DNA of 64,000 bases from Peptococcaceae bacterium CEB3 (GCA_001029295.1 LDXJ01000052.1:46912-110911), one strand, 5' to 3'. Positions 7,884-17,183 are shown, counted from the first letter of the stretch. Made by a program: numbers and translations. Notes: generated by a model not told the origin, from the sequence alone.

Positions 7884-8153
7884 ATGGACTCAAAATTCAA
7901 ACCCGGCGACTTGGTCCTATGGACTTCTCAAGTCAGAGGCATAGAGAAGCGCAAAACCGGCACGTTCATTCGAATTGTCGGCATAAACGAAGACGCTTTC
8001 GCGGGCCTGCGGATCAAAGCAAACCGGCGCAAGGGACAGCAATACAACAGGGTCTCCGTCCGCGCCCTGGTCGAAGTCCCACGCGGCGGGAAAAGTATTC
8101 TCACTGACTTCTACACACCCCGATTGGAGGTGATTAAACATGCTTCGCGTTAA
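7884..8153 (+). CDS. Small basic protein, unknown function
   Basis: 89 aa. It begins MDSKFKPGDLVLW, a strand-turn-strand pattern like SH3/KOW-type nucleic-acid-binding barrels, and is rich in Lys and Arg. The ribosome site is weak. Its 3' end overlaps the next start by 14 bases, so coupling is likely. Confidence 0.45.
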   Translation: MDSKFKPGDLVLWTSQVRGIEKRKTGTFIRIVGINEDAFAGLRIKANRRKGQQYNRVSVRALVEVPRGGKSILTDFYTPRLEVIKHASR

Positions 8154-8586
8154 ACAGTTTGTACCGCCTAATTTTAAGCACGAATGGGCCTATTGGCGGG
8201 ATCTCTGCAAAGAGGGTGCGGCCATTAGTATTCCGTGGTGTGAAAACCCGTTAGAGCCTCCCGCAGCTGGTGATGTCCGGCAAATGTTTGGCCGCGAATT
8301 CATTACCGGGGAATACGATGAGATCGAAAATATTGTCGCCAACCTCAATCACGAGGTTAAAGATCGCGAATACGATTTTCAGGAACCTATCGACAACAGT
8401 GTTGAATACCTTTTAATGTTCAACGACCATGTGCTGGCCTTTCTGTCCGGCGCCGACGAGTATTTGGGCCAAGGCGAGTCGGAGACATATTTTACCCTTA
8501 AGGGGATCGCCTTGTTGGATAACAAGGTTACAACAGACGAGCTTGCCGAAATTGTCGGCTGGTTCAAAGAGATATTTGTTTTTTAG
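8140..8586 (+). CDS. Acidic protein, unknown function
   Basis: 148 aa, acidic, no membrane segment. The start follows TTGGAGGTGATT inside the upstream gene. It stops 12 bases before the GyrB-like gene, which suggests co-transcription with it. No family recognised. Confidence 0.5.
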   Translation: MLRVKQFVPPNFKHEWAYWRDLCKEGAAISIPWCENPLEPPAAGDVRQMFGREFITGEYDEIENIVANLNHEVKDREYDFQEPIDNSVEYLLMFNDHVLAFLSGADEYLGQGESETYFTLKGIALLDNKVTTDELAEIVGWFKEIFVF

Positions 8587-8598
8587 GGGGGCCTCTTA

Positions 8599-10491
8599 AT
8601 GCAAACCTACACCGCTGAATCCATCCAAGTCCTTGAGGGCCTTGAGGCCGTCCGGAAGCGCCCCGGCATGTACATCGGATCCACGGGACCCAAAGGCGTC
8701 CATCACTGCGCGTGGGAAATTATTGACAACGCCATCGACGAGGCCGGAGCCGGATATTCTGACGCCATCCGGGTTGAACTCCATCCGGACGGCTCCCTGA
8801 GCGTCGAGGACAACGGCCGCGGGATACCCGTGGACATCCATCCCAAGCTGGGCATCCCGGCCGTCAGAGTGGCCTTTGAACAGCTCCACGCGGGCGGGAA
8901 ATTTGACGGCACGGTCTACAAGTCAGCCGGCGGACTGCACGGGGTGGGCGCCAGCGTTGTGAACGCCCTGTCCGGTTGGATGACCGTCGAGATCAAACGC
9001 GACGGCAAGCGGTACCGGCTGGAATATGCCAACGGCGGGCATTTAAAGTCCGACTTAACCATCGTCGAGCGGAACGTCAAGGGAACCGGAACGAAGGTGA
9101 TTTTTAAACCGGACCTCCTTATTTTCAAGGAGACCACGGCTTTCAGTCCCAATACGCTCAGGAATCGGCTGCAGGAGCTTGCTTTCCTCAATTCCGGCCT
9201 AAGAATTATTTTAAAGACTCCGACAAATGAGGCAGTCTTTAGCTCACAGTCCGGACTAGCCGGCTTTGTCGAGTTCATCAACAAGGACTCCGACAGCTCG
9301 CCGGTACAGAAAAAGATCATCCAGTTTAAAGGCGAACGAGACCAGGTGGTCGTTGAATGCGCCATCCAATATAACGATGGCGATAATGAGGACCTTTTTT
9401 CGTTTGTGAACAACATCCCCACCATTGAAGGCGGGACTCACGAATCCGGTCTGAGGACCGCGATGACCCGAGTGTTTAACACTTTCGGTCGGCGCGGCGG
9501 AATTTTTAAGGGGGACGAGTCGTTCATTGGGGATGACCTTAAAGACGGGCTAACCTGCGTCCTCTCTCTCAAGGTTGCGGAGCCCCAATTTGAGGGGCAG
9601 ACCAAAACAAAGCTGTCGAACAGTGAAATCGAGGGGATCGTTCAATCCATTGCGAACGAGGGACTGTCCGCCTTTTTTGAGAACAATGCCAGCGTAGCCA
9701 AGGACGTACTGAGTCGAGTATTGGCCACCACAAAGGCGCGGTTGGCCGAAAAAAAGGCTAAGGAAATCAAGAAAAAAGCAAAGGATGCCGGGGCAAAGGC
9801 CCTTTCCGGGAAGCTCGCCGCCTGTTCGGAGAGAAATCCAAAGGCCAATGAGTTGTTTCTGGTCGAAGGCGACTCGGCCGGTGGGTCGGCCAAAACGGGG
9901 CGTGACCGGAAATTCCAAGCCATCCTGCCTTTGCGGGGGAAAGTGCTCAACACGTATCGGGCTAAATTAGACAAAGTGCTAGAAAACGAGGAAATCCGGT
10001 CCATTATCACGGCCATTGGCGCGGGGATGGGTAAAGAGTTTGATTTAGCTCGCTCTAATTATGACAAAGTCTGCATCATGACCGATGCCGACTTGGACGG
10101 AGCGCATATTCGGACATTGCTTTTGACATTTTTTTACCGGTTCATGAGACCCTTATTGTTTGCCGGTCATGTCTATATCGCCCAATCCCCTCTATACAAA
10201 GTTGAAAAAGGCAAAGAAGTCCGTTACGCCTATGATGACAATGAATTAAAGGCGGCCTTTAAGGCCCTGGGACGCAGCGCGAAAGTACAGCGCTACAAGG
10301 GCCTGGGGGAAATGAACCCAGATCAGCTTTGGGAAACGACTCTGAATCCCGCAAACCGCCGCATGATTCAGGTCACCATTGAGGACGCGGTCGATGCCGA
10401 GCACAAGCTCAAAGTGCTCATGGGCGACCAGGTGGAGCCCCGCAAGGAATTCCTGATGGAAAACATTGTATTTGAGGAGGGGGATTTTTAA
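8599..10491 (+). CDS. gyrB-like: Type II topoisomerase subunit B (GyrB-like)
   Basis: 630 aa, near full length for Gram-positive GyrB. The GHKL ATPase includes EIIDNAIDEA (residues 40-49), DNGRGIPVDIHP and GGLHGVGASVVNALS. The transducer follows, then the TOPRIM domain with LFLVEGDSAGGSA (about 420) and metal-binding IMTDADLDGAHI (about 495), then RYKGLGEMNPDQLWETT. All catalytic residues look intact. It forms the ATP-hydrolysing half of an enzyme with the GyrA-like protein at 15204-17183. The two genes are split by 4.7 kb, unlike the usual adjacent host pair, so this is probably an element-borne second topoisomerase. Confidence 0.92.
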   Translation: MQTYTAESIQVLEGLEAVRKRPGMYIGSTGPKGVHHCAWEIIDNAIDEAGAGYSDAIRVELHPDGSLSVEDNGRGIPVDIHPKLGIPAVRVAFEQLHAGGKFDGTVYKSAGGLHGVGASVVNALSGWMTVEIKRDGKRYRLEYANGGHLKSDLTIVERNVKGTGTKVIFKPDLLIFKETTAFSPNTLRNRLQELAFLNSGLRIILKTPTNEAVFSSQSGLAGFVEFINKDSDSSPVQKKIIQFKGERDQVVVECAIQYNDGDNEDLFSFVNNIPTIEGGTHESGLRTAMTRVFNTFGRRGGIFKGDESFIGDDLKDGLTCVLSLKVAEPQFEGQTKTKLSNSEIEGIVQSIANEGLSAFFENNASVAKDVLSRVLATTKARLAEKKAKEIKKKAKDAGAKALSGKLAACSERNPKANELFLVEGDSAGGSAKTGRDRKFQAILPLRGKVLNTYRAKLDKVLENEEIRSIITAIGAGMGKEFDLARSNYDKVCIMTDADLDGAHIRTLLLTFFYRFMRPLLFAGHVYIAQSPLYKVEKGKEVRYAYDDNELKAAFKALGRSAKVQRYKGLGEMNPDQLWETTLNPANRRMIQVTIEDAVDAEHKLKVLMGDQVEPRKEFLMENIVFEEGDF

Positions 10492-10730
10492 TGGACGAGA
10501 ACTACTCAGATTCAACAGCTTTGATTGGCTACGGCATTGTTTTGCCGCTGATAGCGCCTCTCGTCAATCATGCTTCACATGGAAAACTTCTTTCAGATTT
10601 AACACGGCCTTTTACAGGAATGCTCCCTGTCAAGGTGCTTCCGTGGCTCGTCATGCTAACCGTAGCCGTCGTGTCCTTTGTGCCGGGAGTCATTCTTGCT
10701 TGTGTTCACATTAGAGCAAGACAATCTTGA
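10491..10730 (+). CDS. Small membrane protein
   Basis: 79 aa with two hydrophobic helices (GIVLPLIAPLV and LPWLVMLTVAVVSFVPGVIL). The ATG overlaps the gyrB-like stop (TAATG), so the two are translationally coupled. Function unknown. Confidence 0.5.
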   Translation: MDENYSDSTALIGYGIVLPLIAPLVNHASHGKLLSDLTRPFTGMLPVKVLPWLVMLTVAVVSFVPGVILACVHIRARQS

Positions 10731-11262
10731 TTAACGAGTCAACGGCCTGTTCTAAATCGTCGTTGATTACAACGTAATCACATTGGTTTTCCATACTGAT
10801 TTCTAAGGGGACCCGCTTTAGCCTTCGCTCTAAAGTTTCCTGGGATTCCGAATGCCTCAATTCAAGCCGTTCAACCAGGACATCGGGGTCTGAGGGGCGG
10901 ATGAAAATGGTCGTGACTAACTCAGGCCAAGCGTGTTTTATTTTGAGGCCACCTAAAATATCAACATCTGTGATCCCTATCTGATTATTTGTGATAATTT
11001 TGCGAAACTCTTTTTTTGATGTTCCGTAAAGATTTCCGTGCACCTCTTGGTATTCGAAAAACTCGTTTTCAGTAATGCGTTGAGCAAAATCTACCTTTGA
11101 AATGAAGTGATACGGATTGGCCTCCGATTCCCCGGGTCGTGGGTCACGGGTAGTAAAAGATGGTATGTAGACCAATTGCGACTGTGGTTGGAGTAAACAA
11201 TTAATCAGTGTGTTTTTCCCGGCTCCGGCGGAGCCGATTAATAAGAAAATACGGACTGGCAT
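10711..11262 (-). CDS. Guanylate kinase-like protein
   Basis: 183 aa. P-loop GSAGAGKNT at the N-terminus, TTRDPRPGE and PYHFIS for the GMP-binding region, then FFEYQEVHGNLYGTS. These match guanylate kinase (GMP + ATP to GDP + ADP) in order and spacing. It differs from housekeeping Gmk in the P-loop, which is usually GPSGVGKGT. It is alone on the minus strand in this block and overlaps the small membrane gene tail to tail. Element-borne nucleotide kinases are common on large phages. Confidence 0.75.
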   Translation of the reverse strand: MPVRIFLLIGSAGAGKNTLINCLLQPQSQLVYIPSFTTRDPRPGESEANPYHFISKVDFAQRITENEFFEYQEVHGNLYGTSKKEFRKIITNNQIGITDVDILGGLKIKHAWPELVTTIFIRPSDPDVLVERLELRHSESQETLERRLKRVPLEISMENQCDYVVINDDLEQAVDSLIKIVLL

Positions 11263-11305
11263 ATTCCATGCCTCCTCTTGATTTTATTGGATAAATGTTA
11301 TATAC

Positions 11306-11341
11306 TATCAAATATAATATCATATAGAGGAGGGGGTTGCA
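11306..11341 (+). promoter_or_regulatory. AT-rich control region with TATCA repeats and strong RBS
   Basis: TATCAAATATAATATCA (11306-11322) is one of the recurring element motifs: two TATCA blocks, here 12 bases apart. It contains TATAAT at 11313-11318. AGAGGAGGGGG lies just before the ATG at 11342. The -35 box is unclear. Confidence 0.45.
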
Positions 11342-12244
11342 ATGCCGCGTTCAGCGGATGTGGCCGCGCTCATTCAAGCGGCCGGGACCAGGGACTTTTA
11401 CGTTTTCAAGGCTATCGCTGAGGCTATGATTGCCCGGGAGCGCACACGAGATCAAGAAGACGCCGCCCGAACGATGGAGCTGGCGGTCGAGCGTTATTTA
11501 TCCGATTCCACGACACCCTCATTGCGCTTGCCGAGCGAAATAGGCGCTTTCGTTTGGCTTGAACAACCGCGGCTCGGTCTTTCGGAACTTTTTTTAGACC
11601 CAGGGCTTTTGTTAAAAATTCGATGGTTTGTCCGCGAGCGCACCCAAATATCTAAATTGCGCGAGGCCGGCTTACCGCTGCGCAACCGGATATTACTTGC
11701 GGGACCGCCCGGAAACGGGAAAACCAGTTTGGCCGGCGCCCTGGCCAAAGAGCTAGATCTCCCTCTCATCGTCCTGAAATCTCAAACCATCGTTGATTCG
11801 TACATAGGCCGGACGGCTCGTCTGTTAGAAATGGTCTTTGAGTTTGTTCGGCGTAACGACTGCTTGTTCTTTATGGACGAGTTGGATTCCCTCGGGGCCA
11901 AGCGACAAGGCGGCGGAGGCGGCCAACAGGAATACAACAATATCCTAAACAGTTTGTTGGTTAATTTAGACCGGCTGCCGGACACAACGATTGTCGTCGG
12001 TGCCACCAATAGGCTTGGTGCGTTGGACCCGGCGCTGACCCGGCGGTTTAACCTTGATTTGCACATGGGCAATCCGAGCGCCACCGACATCCGAAAGTAC
12101 ATCCTAGCCTACCAGGCCAAGAACGAGATGCCATTCGGGATTCCGCTTGATCACGTCGTCCCGCGTTTAGAGGGGAAACCGTGGTCAAAGGTGGCCGAAT
12201 ACTGCCAGGATAGGCATCGGGAATTAATTTTGGGGAGTGATTAA
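11342..12244 (+). CDS. AAA+ ATPase, copy 1
   Basis: 300 aa. A helical N-terminal 85 residues precedes a classic AAA domain: Walker A AGPPGNGKTSL (about 119), Walker B LFFMDELDS (about 175), sensor 1 VVGATN and arginine-finger RRF. It resembles FtsH/Cdc48-type remodelling ATPases. No protease domain is attached. A paralogue of the same length lies at 14299-15207; the two bracket six small genes. Likely a hexameric remodeller of unknown client. Confidence 0.8.
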   Translation: MPRSADVAALIQAAGTRDFYVFKAIAEAMIARERTRDQEDAARTMELAVERYLSDSTTPSLRLPSEIGAFVWLEQPRLGLSELFLDPGLLLKIRWFVRERTQISKLREAGLPLRNRILLAGPPGNGKTSLAGALAKELDLPLIVLKSQTIVDSYIGRTARLLEMVFEFVRRNDCLFFMDELDSLGAKRQGGGGGQQEYNNILNSLLVNLDRLPDTTIVVGATNRLGALDPALTRRFNLDLHMGNPSATDIRKYILAYQAKNEMPFGIPLDHVVPRLEGKPWSKVAEYCQDRHRELILGSD

Positions 12245-12247
12245 ATT

Positions 12248-12706
12248 ATGTACTATTTAGAGCTTTACGCAATGGAGATTGCTGTTGTATCTGCTGTAAT
12301 TACTGTGTTGGCCCTAATCGTTTTTGTACTTGCGAGCAGTACTACAAGAACGGGAAAAATGAGTGAAAAAATTAGCAATGTTGCTGGTGTCGTCTTCCCC
12401 GTTCTGGTGGTGGTTATGCTTGCATTCGCCGATGTTCGAGCGGTATTTAGCATGAGGTATAACATTGTTGTCTCTTCGCAATCGGCTAACGTCGTAAGCG
12501 TGTCAAGGTTAACTCAAGACGGGGCGCATGTAGGATACCTGCTCCATAACAATGTTTACAAGGTTGCCGACTACAATGGGCCAATAACAGTTAGCACGAC
12601 CGCCAAGGTTCCGACAGTAGATGTCCAAGTTCGCAAGAATATGTATGGAGGGCAAAAAACGGTTCTTTCACACTTGGTTGTTCCGGAAAGCGACATCAAA
12701 AAATAG
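12248..12706 (+). CDS. Membrane protein, unknown function
   Basis: 152 aa. Two membrane helices (about residues 10-30 and 47-63) are followed by a C-terminal domain of about 80 residues predicted to lie outside the membrane and rich in beta strands. It starts 3 bases after the AAA ATPase stop. Function unknown. Confidence 0.5.
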   Translation: MYYLELYAMEIAVVSAVITVLALIVFVLASSTTRTGKMSEKISNVAGVVFPVLVVVMLAFADVRAVFSMRYNIVVSSQSANVVSVSRLTQDGAHVGYLLHNNVYKVADYNGPITVSTTAKVPTVDVQVRKNMYGGQKTVLSHLVVPESDIKK

Positions 12707-12719
12707 GGGTGTGTTCTAG

Positions 12720-13052
12720 ATGGAGGAAACCCACGATTTAATGGAAAAGTTAATAAGGTTATTCATCCTGCATGATCCAACAATGGGTGTATCAGACATT
12801 AACCTTAAAGTTTTAGAGGCGCGGATAGCACGGTGGGCGCACAAGCAACCAGACAATTGGGAGATCGACAACGCCATTAATCAAGTGCTCAACATGTCAG
12901 ATGATCATTGCAAAGACCGAGAGTGCTTCCGGGACTGTAATTACTGGATGAGGTGCCCTTTAGCGGTTCTCACTAAAGGACCGTTTACAGTAGCGGGGGG
13001 GGGGCTTGCGCCCGGTGTACGCGCAGAGGTTGTTCGAATAGGCAACCGCTAG
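12720..13052 (+). CDS. Cysteine-containing protein with a G10 tract
   Basis: 110 aa. Residues about 60-82 contain HCKDRECFRDCNYWMRC, a tight Cys/His cluster that may bind zinc or an Fe-S centre. A run of ten G bases at 12995-13004 codes for AGGG; change of one base would alter the last 20 residues, so this is a possible slip site. The start follows AGGGGTGTG. Function unknown. Confidence 0.45.
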   Translation: MEETHDLMEKLIRLFILHDPTMGVSDINLKVLEARIARWAHKQPDNWEIDNAINQVLNMSDDHCKDRECFRDCNYWMRCPLAVLTKGPFTVAGGGLAPGVRAEVVRIGNR

Positions 13053-13071
13053 AAAGAGAGGTTTTTTAGTA

Positions 13072-13425
13072 ATGGACAATTCTTTTTTTACACAGCTTGC
13101 CAACTTTATCCAAAACACTCTAATCGCCGGAATCGGAGTAATCGGATTAATTCTGTGTTTGGGCGGCGTGCTGGTCGGGGCTATCAAGCGGAAATGGCAA
13201 CTCGTAGGCGGGGCCGTTGTCGGTGGCCTCATTATATCTGCGGCAATGCCGCAGAACAGTTGGCTTAACATTGGGCACATCAGTTGGCCGTCTCTTGTAG
13301 CCAACGGCAGTGCCAACGCTCCAACGTGGGTTCGGGTCCTGATTGGTATGGTTCTGTTCGCCGGGATGATTGATGCTTTTGCGCAATTAATCGCCGCGCC
13401 GTTAAAGCCCAAAAAACAGAAATAG
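13072..13425 (+). CDS. Small membrane protein, pilin-like topology
   Basis: 117 aa. Two glycine-rich hydrophobic helices (IAGIGVIGLILCLGGVLVG; VGGAVVGGLIISAA) and a third near residue 90. The layout recalls VirB2/TrbC small conjugation pilins, but there is no signal-peptide match and this is a topology-only suggestion. AGAGAGG precedes the start. Confidence 0.4.
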   Translation: MDNSFFTQLANFIQNTLIAGIGVIGLILCLGGVLVGAIKRKWQLVGGAVVGGLIISAAMPQNSWLNIGHISWPSLVANGSANAPTWVRVLIGMVLFAGMIDAFAQLIAAPLKPKKQK

Positions 13426-13488
13426 CAAAGGACGCGAAACCCGACCGAACCCTGGGTGCGGCGAAATATATGGAAGGAAGGAACGACA

Positions 13489-13908
13489 ATGTCAGAATAC
13501 CAAATTCAAGCCAATAGGGAGCTTTGTGAACAGTGGGATAGTCTGGATTATCGTATTAACCAGCTTAAGGGTTTCGTCCAACATGATATGCTTGTGGATT
13601 CTTACGCTCTTGCCCAATGGGAGTCGTTGGCCGAGGAGACCCAAAGAGTTTTAAAAACGGTAATTAACGAAACCCACGATTATGTCACCAGCGGTCTCGT
13701 CCGCGGCAATTGGACGATCCTCGCCTCCACTGATTTGACGAAAATTCGCATTCGGCTTGACGAGGTTTTGACTAAAGAGGAGGCAGAGGCCATCGGTCGC
13801 GAGGGATGCGAAGCTCACGGATACACTTTCCATGGGGTCTATTCCGACCAGGAAATCGACCAGGCCGTGGCGGACCGGATTGAGGAAGACTTTGATATCC
13901 CATTTTGA
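13489..13908 (+). CDS. Hypothetical helical protein
   Basis: 139 aa, starting at MSEYQIQANREL after GGAAGGAAG. Mostly helical with an acidic C-terminus. The next gene begins 14 bases later. Function unknown. Confidence 0.5.
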   Translation: MSEYQIQANRELCEQWDSLDYRINQLKGFVQHDMLVDSYALAQWESLAEETQRVLKTVINETHDYVTSGLVRGNWTILASTDLTKIRIRLDEVLTKEEAEAIGREGCEAHGYTFHGVYSDQEIDQAVADRIEEDFDIPF

Positions 13909-13922
13909 TGTTGGAGGGAACC

Positions 13923-14306
13923 ATGCCTGATTCAAAATACACCGAATCGCTACCTAAAGTCTTGGCCCTGTATCAACAGGGCTCCTCCATCAAAAGCATC
14001 AGCCAACAAATAGGGGTCAGAGATTCAACCGTCGCCCGCTGGCTAGAAAAAAGCGGGCATTATCAGATAACACACAACCGGAAACATCGGGAGCCATCCG
14101 GGGAGCCGATGGAAAGCGCGTTAACACCGGAGCAATGCTCAGAGGCGCATTTGTTCTTGGTTGTGGCCCAATGGCTGCATAAGAAGGATAGAACAAACTT
14201 CTCCGAAAACCTGTGCAACCTGATGAGAAATTGGGACGCCGTAAAGACCCAACTTGTGTCTGGCAAATTCGGTGTCAACAAAAAGAAAGGTGATTCGCTT
14301 GCCTAA
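13923..14306 (+). CDS. HTH protein (resolvase/homeodomain-like)
   Basis: 127 aa. Residues 8-42 (SLPKVLALYQQGSSIKSISQ, then DSTVARWLEKSG) form a helix-turn-helix of the resolvase/transposase type. The remainder is helical. Its 3' end overlaps the TTG start of the second AAA ATPase by 8 bases, so the two are likely co-regulated. Confidence 0.6.
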   Translation: MPDSKYTESLPKVLALYQQGSSIKSISQQIGVRDSTVARWLEKSGHYQITHNRKHREPSGEPMESALTPEQCSEAHLFLVVAQWLHKKDRTNFSENLCNLMRNWDAVKTQLVSGKFGVNKKKGDSLA

Positions 14307-15207
14307 ATTAGATCATGTCTTATCTCTGATTAACACGGTTGGTCAGCGCGATTATCGCCGAGCCAGGCAATGTGTCGAGGCTATGATCGCCCAGGAACGC
14401 CAGAACCGGCGAGAACAGGCCGCAAAATCATTGGAACGTGCACTGAATCATTGGCCCAATCAAAGCATGGTCGAATTGCCACAGGATGTTTCGCGTTTTG
14501 TCTGGTCGGAGCAACCTAAAAGATCCCTAGATTCACTCTATCTCACTGTTGACGTTCAGAAAGAAATCCGCCGATTTTTTAACGAATGGGAACATGCGGA
14601 ACAAATCCAAGAAGCCGGGTTGTCACTGACCAACAAATTATTATTGACCGGCCCCCCTGGGAATGGGAAGACAAGTCTCGCCGAGGCGTTGGCTAAGTCT
14701 TTTGGCCTAACATTCCTGCCTATTAAGTTGCATACCGTCATTGACGGCCACATGGGCAGCAGCGGGAAAAACTTGGGTAAATTGTTTGAGTTTGCCTCTT
14801 TCAATAACGTTGTTCTTTTTATTGACGAACTGGATGCTATTGGCTCGTTCCGGTCTTCTGGTGTCGGCGATGCCGCGACGAAAGAATACAATGTTGTCGT
14901 AAACACATTGCTCACCAATTTAGACCGTTTTCCTGACACTGGCGTTGTTATTGGCGCCACGAATTTACCAGACGCGCTTGACCCGGCGCTTGAACGTCGG
15001 TTCAACATTAAGCTCTGGTTGGACAACCCAACGGAAGCACAAATCGAAGCGTATTTGGATGATTACCAGCAGGCGCACAGCGTTCGGCTTTTCCCAGAAT
15101 CGGTCTCCCATTTAGCCGGGCTGCCGTGGTCTCGGATTGAGGAATTTTGCATGAATAAACACAAAGACCTTATTCTTGGGGAGTTCAGGACGAGTACGGG
15201 GGTGTGA
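14299..15207 (+). CDS. AAA+ ATPase, copy 2
   Basis: 302 aa from a TTG start that follows AAAGGTGATTCGC. Same layout as the copy at 11342: helical head, Walker A TGPPGNGKTSL (about 116), Walker B VLFIDELDA (about 172), VIGATN sensor and ERRF. Identity to copy 1 is moderate, so the duplication is old. Its stop overlaps the GTG of the GyrA-like gene by 4 bases. Confidence 0.78.
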   Translation: MPKLDHVLSLINTVGQRDYRRARQCVEAMIAQERQNRREQAAKSLERALNHWPNQSMVELPQDVSRFVWSEQPKRSLDSLYLTVDVQKEIRRFFNEWEHAEQIQEAGLSLTNKLLLTGPPGNGKTSLAEALAKSFGLTFLPIKLHTVIDGHMGSSGKNLGKLFEFASFNNVVLFIDELDAIGSFRSSGVGDAATKEYNVVVNTLLTNLDRFPDTGVVIGATNLPDALDPALERRFNIKLWLDNPTEAQIEAYLDDYQQAHSVRLFPESVSHLAGLPWSRIEEFCMNKHKDLILGEFRTSTGV

Positions 15208-17183
15208 CCAAATTGGATAATGAATCCGTTCTTATTCAACGTCCCCTTGAGGACGTTTTGCCGGAATCCTATTTAGGCTATTCCAAGTTTGTCATTTTGC
15301 ACAGGGCCATCCCGGATGTCCGGGACGGCCTCAAGCCGGTGCATCGCCGCATTATCTACGCTATGTCCGAGTTAGGAATGTCTCCAGATAAGGCATACAG
15401 CAAGTCCGCTAGGTTGGTGGGGCACTGTATGGGTGCCTACCACCCGCACGGCGACACCGCGATTTACGATTCAGCCGTTCGTATGGCACAGCCGTGGGCG
15501 AGCCGGTATCCGCTTGTGGACGGGCATGGGAACTTTGGATCCGTTGACGGGGACGGACCGGCCGCTATGCGTTACACCGAAATCCGCATGACCTCCCTTT
15601 CCCTGCTCATGTGCCAAGACCTCAACAAGGATACGGTACCAACCCGGGCCAACTATGATAACCGGCTGCAAGAGCCCGCGGTATTGCCGAGCCCGGTACC
15701 CAACATTTTGCTCAACGGGACCTCGGGGATCGCTGTCGGTATGTCGTCCAATATGCCACCTCACAATTTAGGCGAGGCGGTGGCCTCCGCCGTTGCCCAG
15801 ATAGACCGGCCGGACATTGCCCTGGACGAACTGATGGACATTATGCCGGGACCTGATTTCCCCACAGGGGCCTTTATCGTGGATAATGGGGGAATCCGCG
15901 ACGCCTATGAAACGGGACGCGGGAAAATCATCATGCGCGCTAAGGCTGATATTGTGCCGAGCAAAGGTGGGAAAACGCTTATCGTCATTACCGAGATCCC
16001 GTATCAAGTCAATAAGGCCACACTGGCCGCCAAAATCGAAACCTTAGCCGAGACCAAGCTTGACGGCATTAGTGATGTCCGGGACGAGTCTGACCGCGAG
16101 GGGATGCGACTCGTCGTCGAGGTCAAAAAGGACTCGGATCCGGCCCGTATCCTTGAACAGCTTTACAAAAACACACAATTACAAGAGACGTTTGGGGTTA
16201 TCAATCTGGTTGTTTCGGCGGATGGGACGCCTCAAATTATGAGCCTTAAAGCCATCCTAGCCGCTTATATCGAGCACCGCAAAGTCGTCATCACCCGGCG
16301 GACCGAATACGATTTAAAGGCCGCTAAGGCCCGTGCGCATATTTTAACGGCCTTGGTCACCGCAATTCAAAACCTGGACGAAATCATTGCCCTCATTCGC
16401 TCCGCCAAGAGTTCCACACAAGCCAAAGCCGCTTTGGTGATGCGGTTTGATTTCGACGAGATTCAGGCGCAAGCCATTCTCGACCTAAAATTGCAGCACT
16501 TAACCGGTCTGGAGCTGGAATCCGTTCGCAAAGAGTACGATTCCATCGTCAAACGGATTGCCAGCTTGGAGGCCATCCTGTCCGACGAGAGCCGAGTTTA
16601 CTTAGTCATGAAAAAAGAGTTGAGAGAGATCGCCGGTCAATACGGCGACGCACGCCGGACACAGATCATCAGCGAGGAAAAATCCCGGATTGCCTACGAA
16701 CAAAAAACGCCGGTTTATGTCAGCCGTCTCGGCCAAATCGCCAAAGCGTCCCTTATTTTACAAGACGGGGACGCTGCCATAGCCTCCTTCGCTTCCGCCG
16801 AAACGGTTTGTTTAGTGACGGCCCATGGCAAATGCATCCGGTTCAGCTCAGACGCCGTCCCTGCCATTCAAGGCGACAAAACCAAAGGGGTCAAGGGAAT
16901 CACCCTAGACCCTGGGGACACCGTCATTTCGGCCTTTTCCGTGGCCTCGGAGGACGAATTTCTCGTGACCCTGACCGAACAGGGATACATTAAGAGAACC
17001 CCTGTTTCAGAATACCCGATACAGGGCCGCGGGGGCAAAGGCGTGGCCGTCGCCCACGTAGACGATAAAACCGGGCGGATTCAAGCGGCCGCTTGCGGGG
17101 ACGAACGGCAAAAGCTCGGGAAAGTCAAGTTTTCGGATATCAAAGTTGAGACAAGGACTAAAAGGGGGACTAGGATGTGCTAA
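15204..17183 (+). CDS. gyrA-like: Type II topoisomerase subunit A (GyrA-like, short C-terminus)
   Basis: 659 aa; host GyrA is about 820. The winged-helix region reads GLKPVHRRIIYAM and YHPHGDTAIYDS; the catalytic tyrosine is Tyr124 in AMRYTEIRM. The long coiled-coil region is complete. Only part of the C-terminal beta-pinwheel is present, though a GyrA-box-like QGRGGKG remains. The quinolone-binding positions read HGDTAIYD (Thr in place of Ser83). Partner of the GyrB-like protein. A short pinwheel may weaken supercoiling and favour decatenation. Confidence 0.9.
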   Translation: MTKLDNESVLIQRPLEDVLPESYLGYSKFVILHRAIPDVRDGLKPVHRRIIYAMSELGMSPDKAYSKSARLVGHCMGAYHPHGDTAIYDSAVRMAQPWASRYPLVDGHGNFGSVDGDGPAAMRYTEIRMTSLSLLMCQDLNKDTVPTRANYDNRLQEPAVLPSPVPNILLNGTSGIAVGMSSNMPPHNLGEAVASAVAQIDRPDIALDELMDIMPGPDFPTGAFIVDNGGIRDAYETGRGKIIMRAKADIVPSKGGKTLIVITEIPYQVNKATLAAKIETLAETKLDGISDVRDESDREGMRLVVEVKKDSDPARILEQLYKNTQLQETFGVINLVVSADGTPQIMSLKAILAAYIEHRKVVITRRTEYDLKAAKARAHILTALVTAIQNLDEIIALIRSAKSSTQAKAALVMRFDFDEIQAQAILDLKLQHLTGLELESVRKEYDSIVKRIASLEAILSDESRVYLVMKKELREIAGQYGDARRTQIISEEKSRIAYEQKTPVYVSRLGQIAKASLILQDGDAAIASFASAETVCLVTAHGKCIRFSSDAVPAIQGDKTKGVKGITLDPGDTVISAFSVASEDEFLVTLTEQGYIKRTPVSEYPIQGRGGKGVAVAHVDDKTGRIQAAACGDERQKLGKVKFSDIKVETRTKRGTRMC

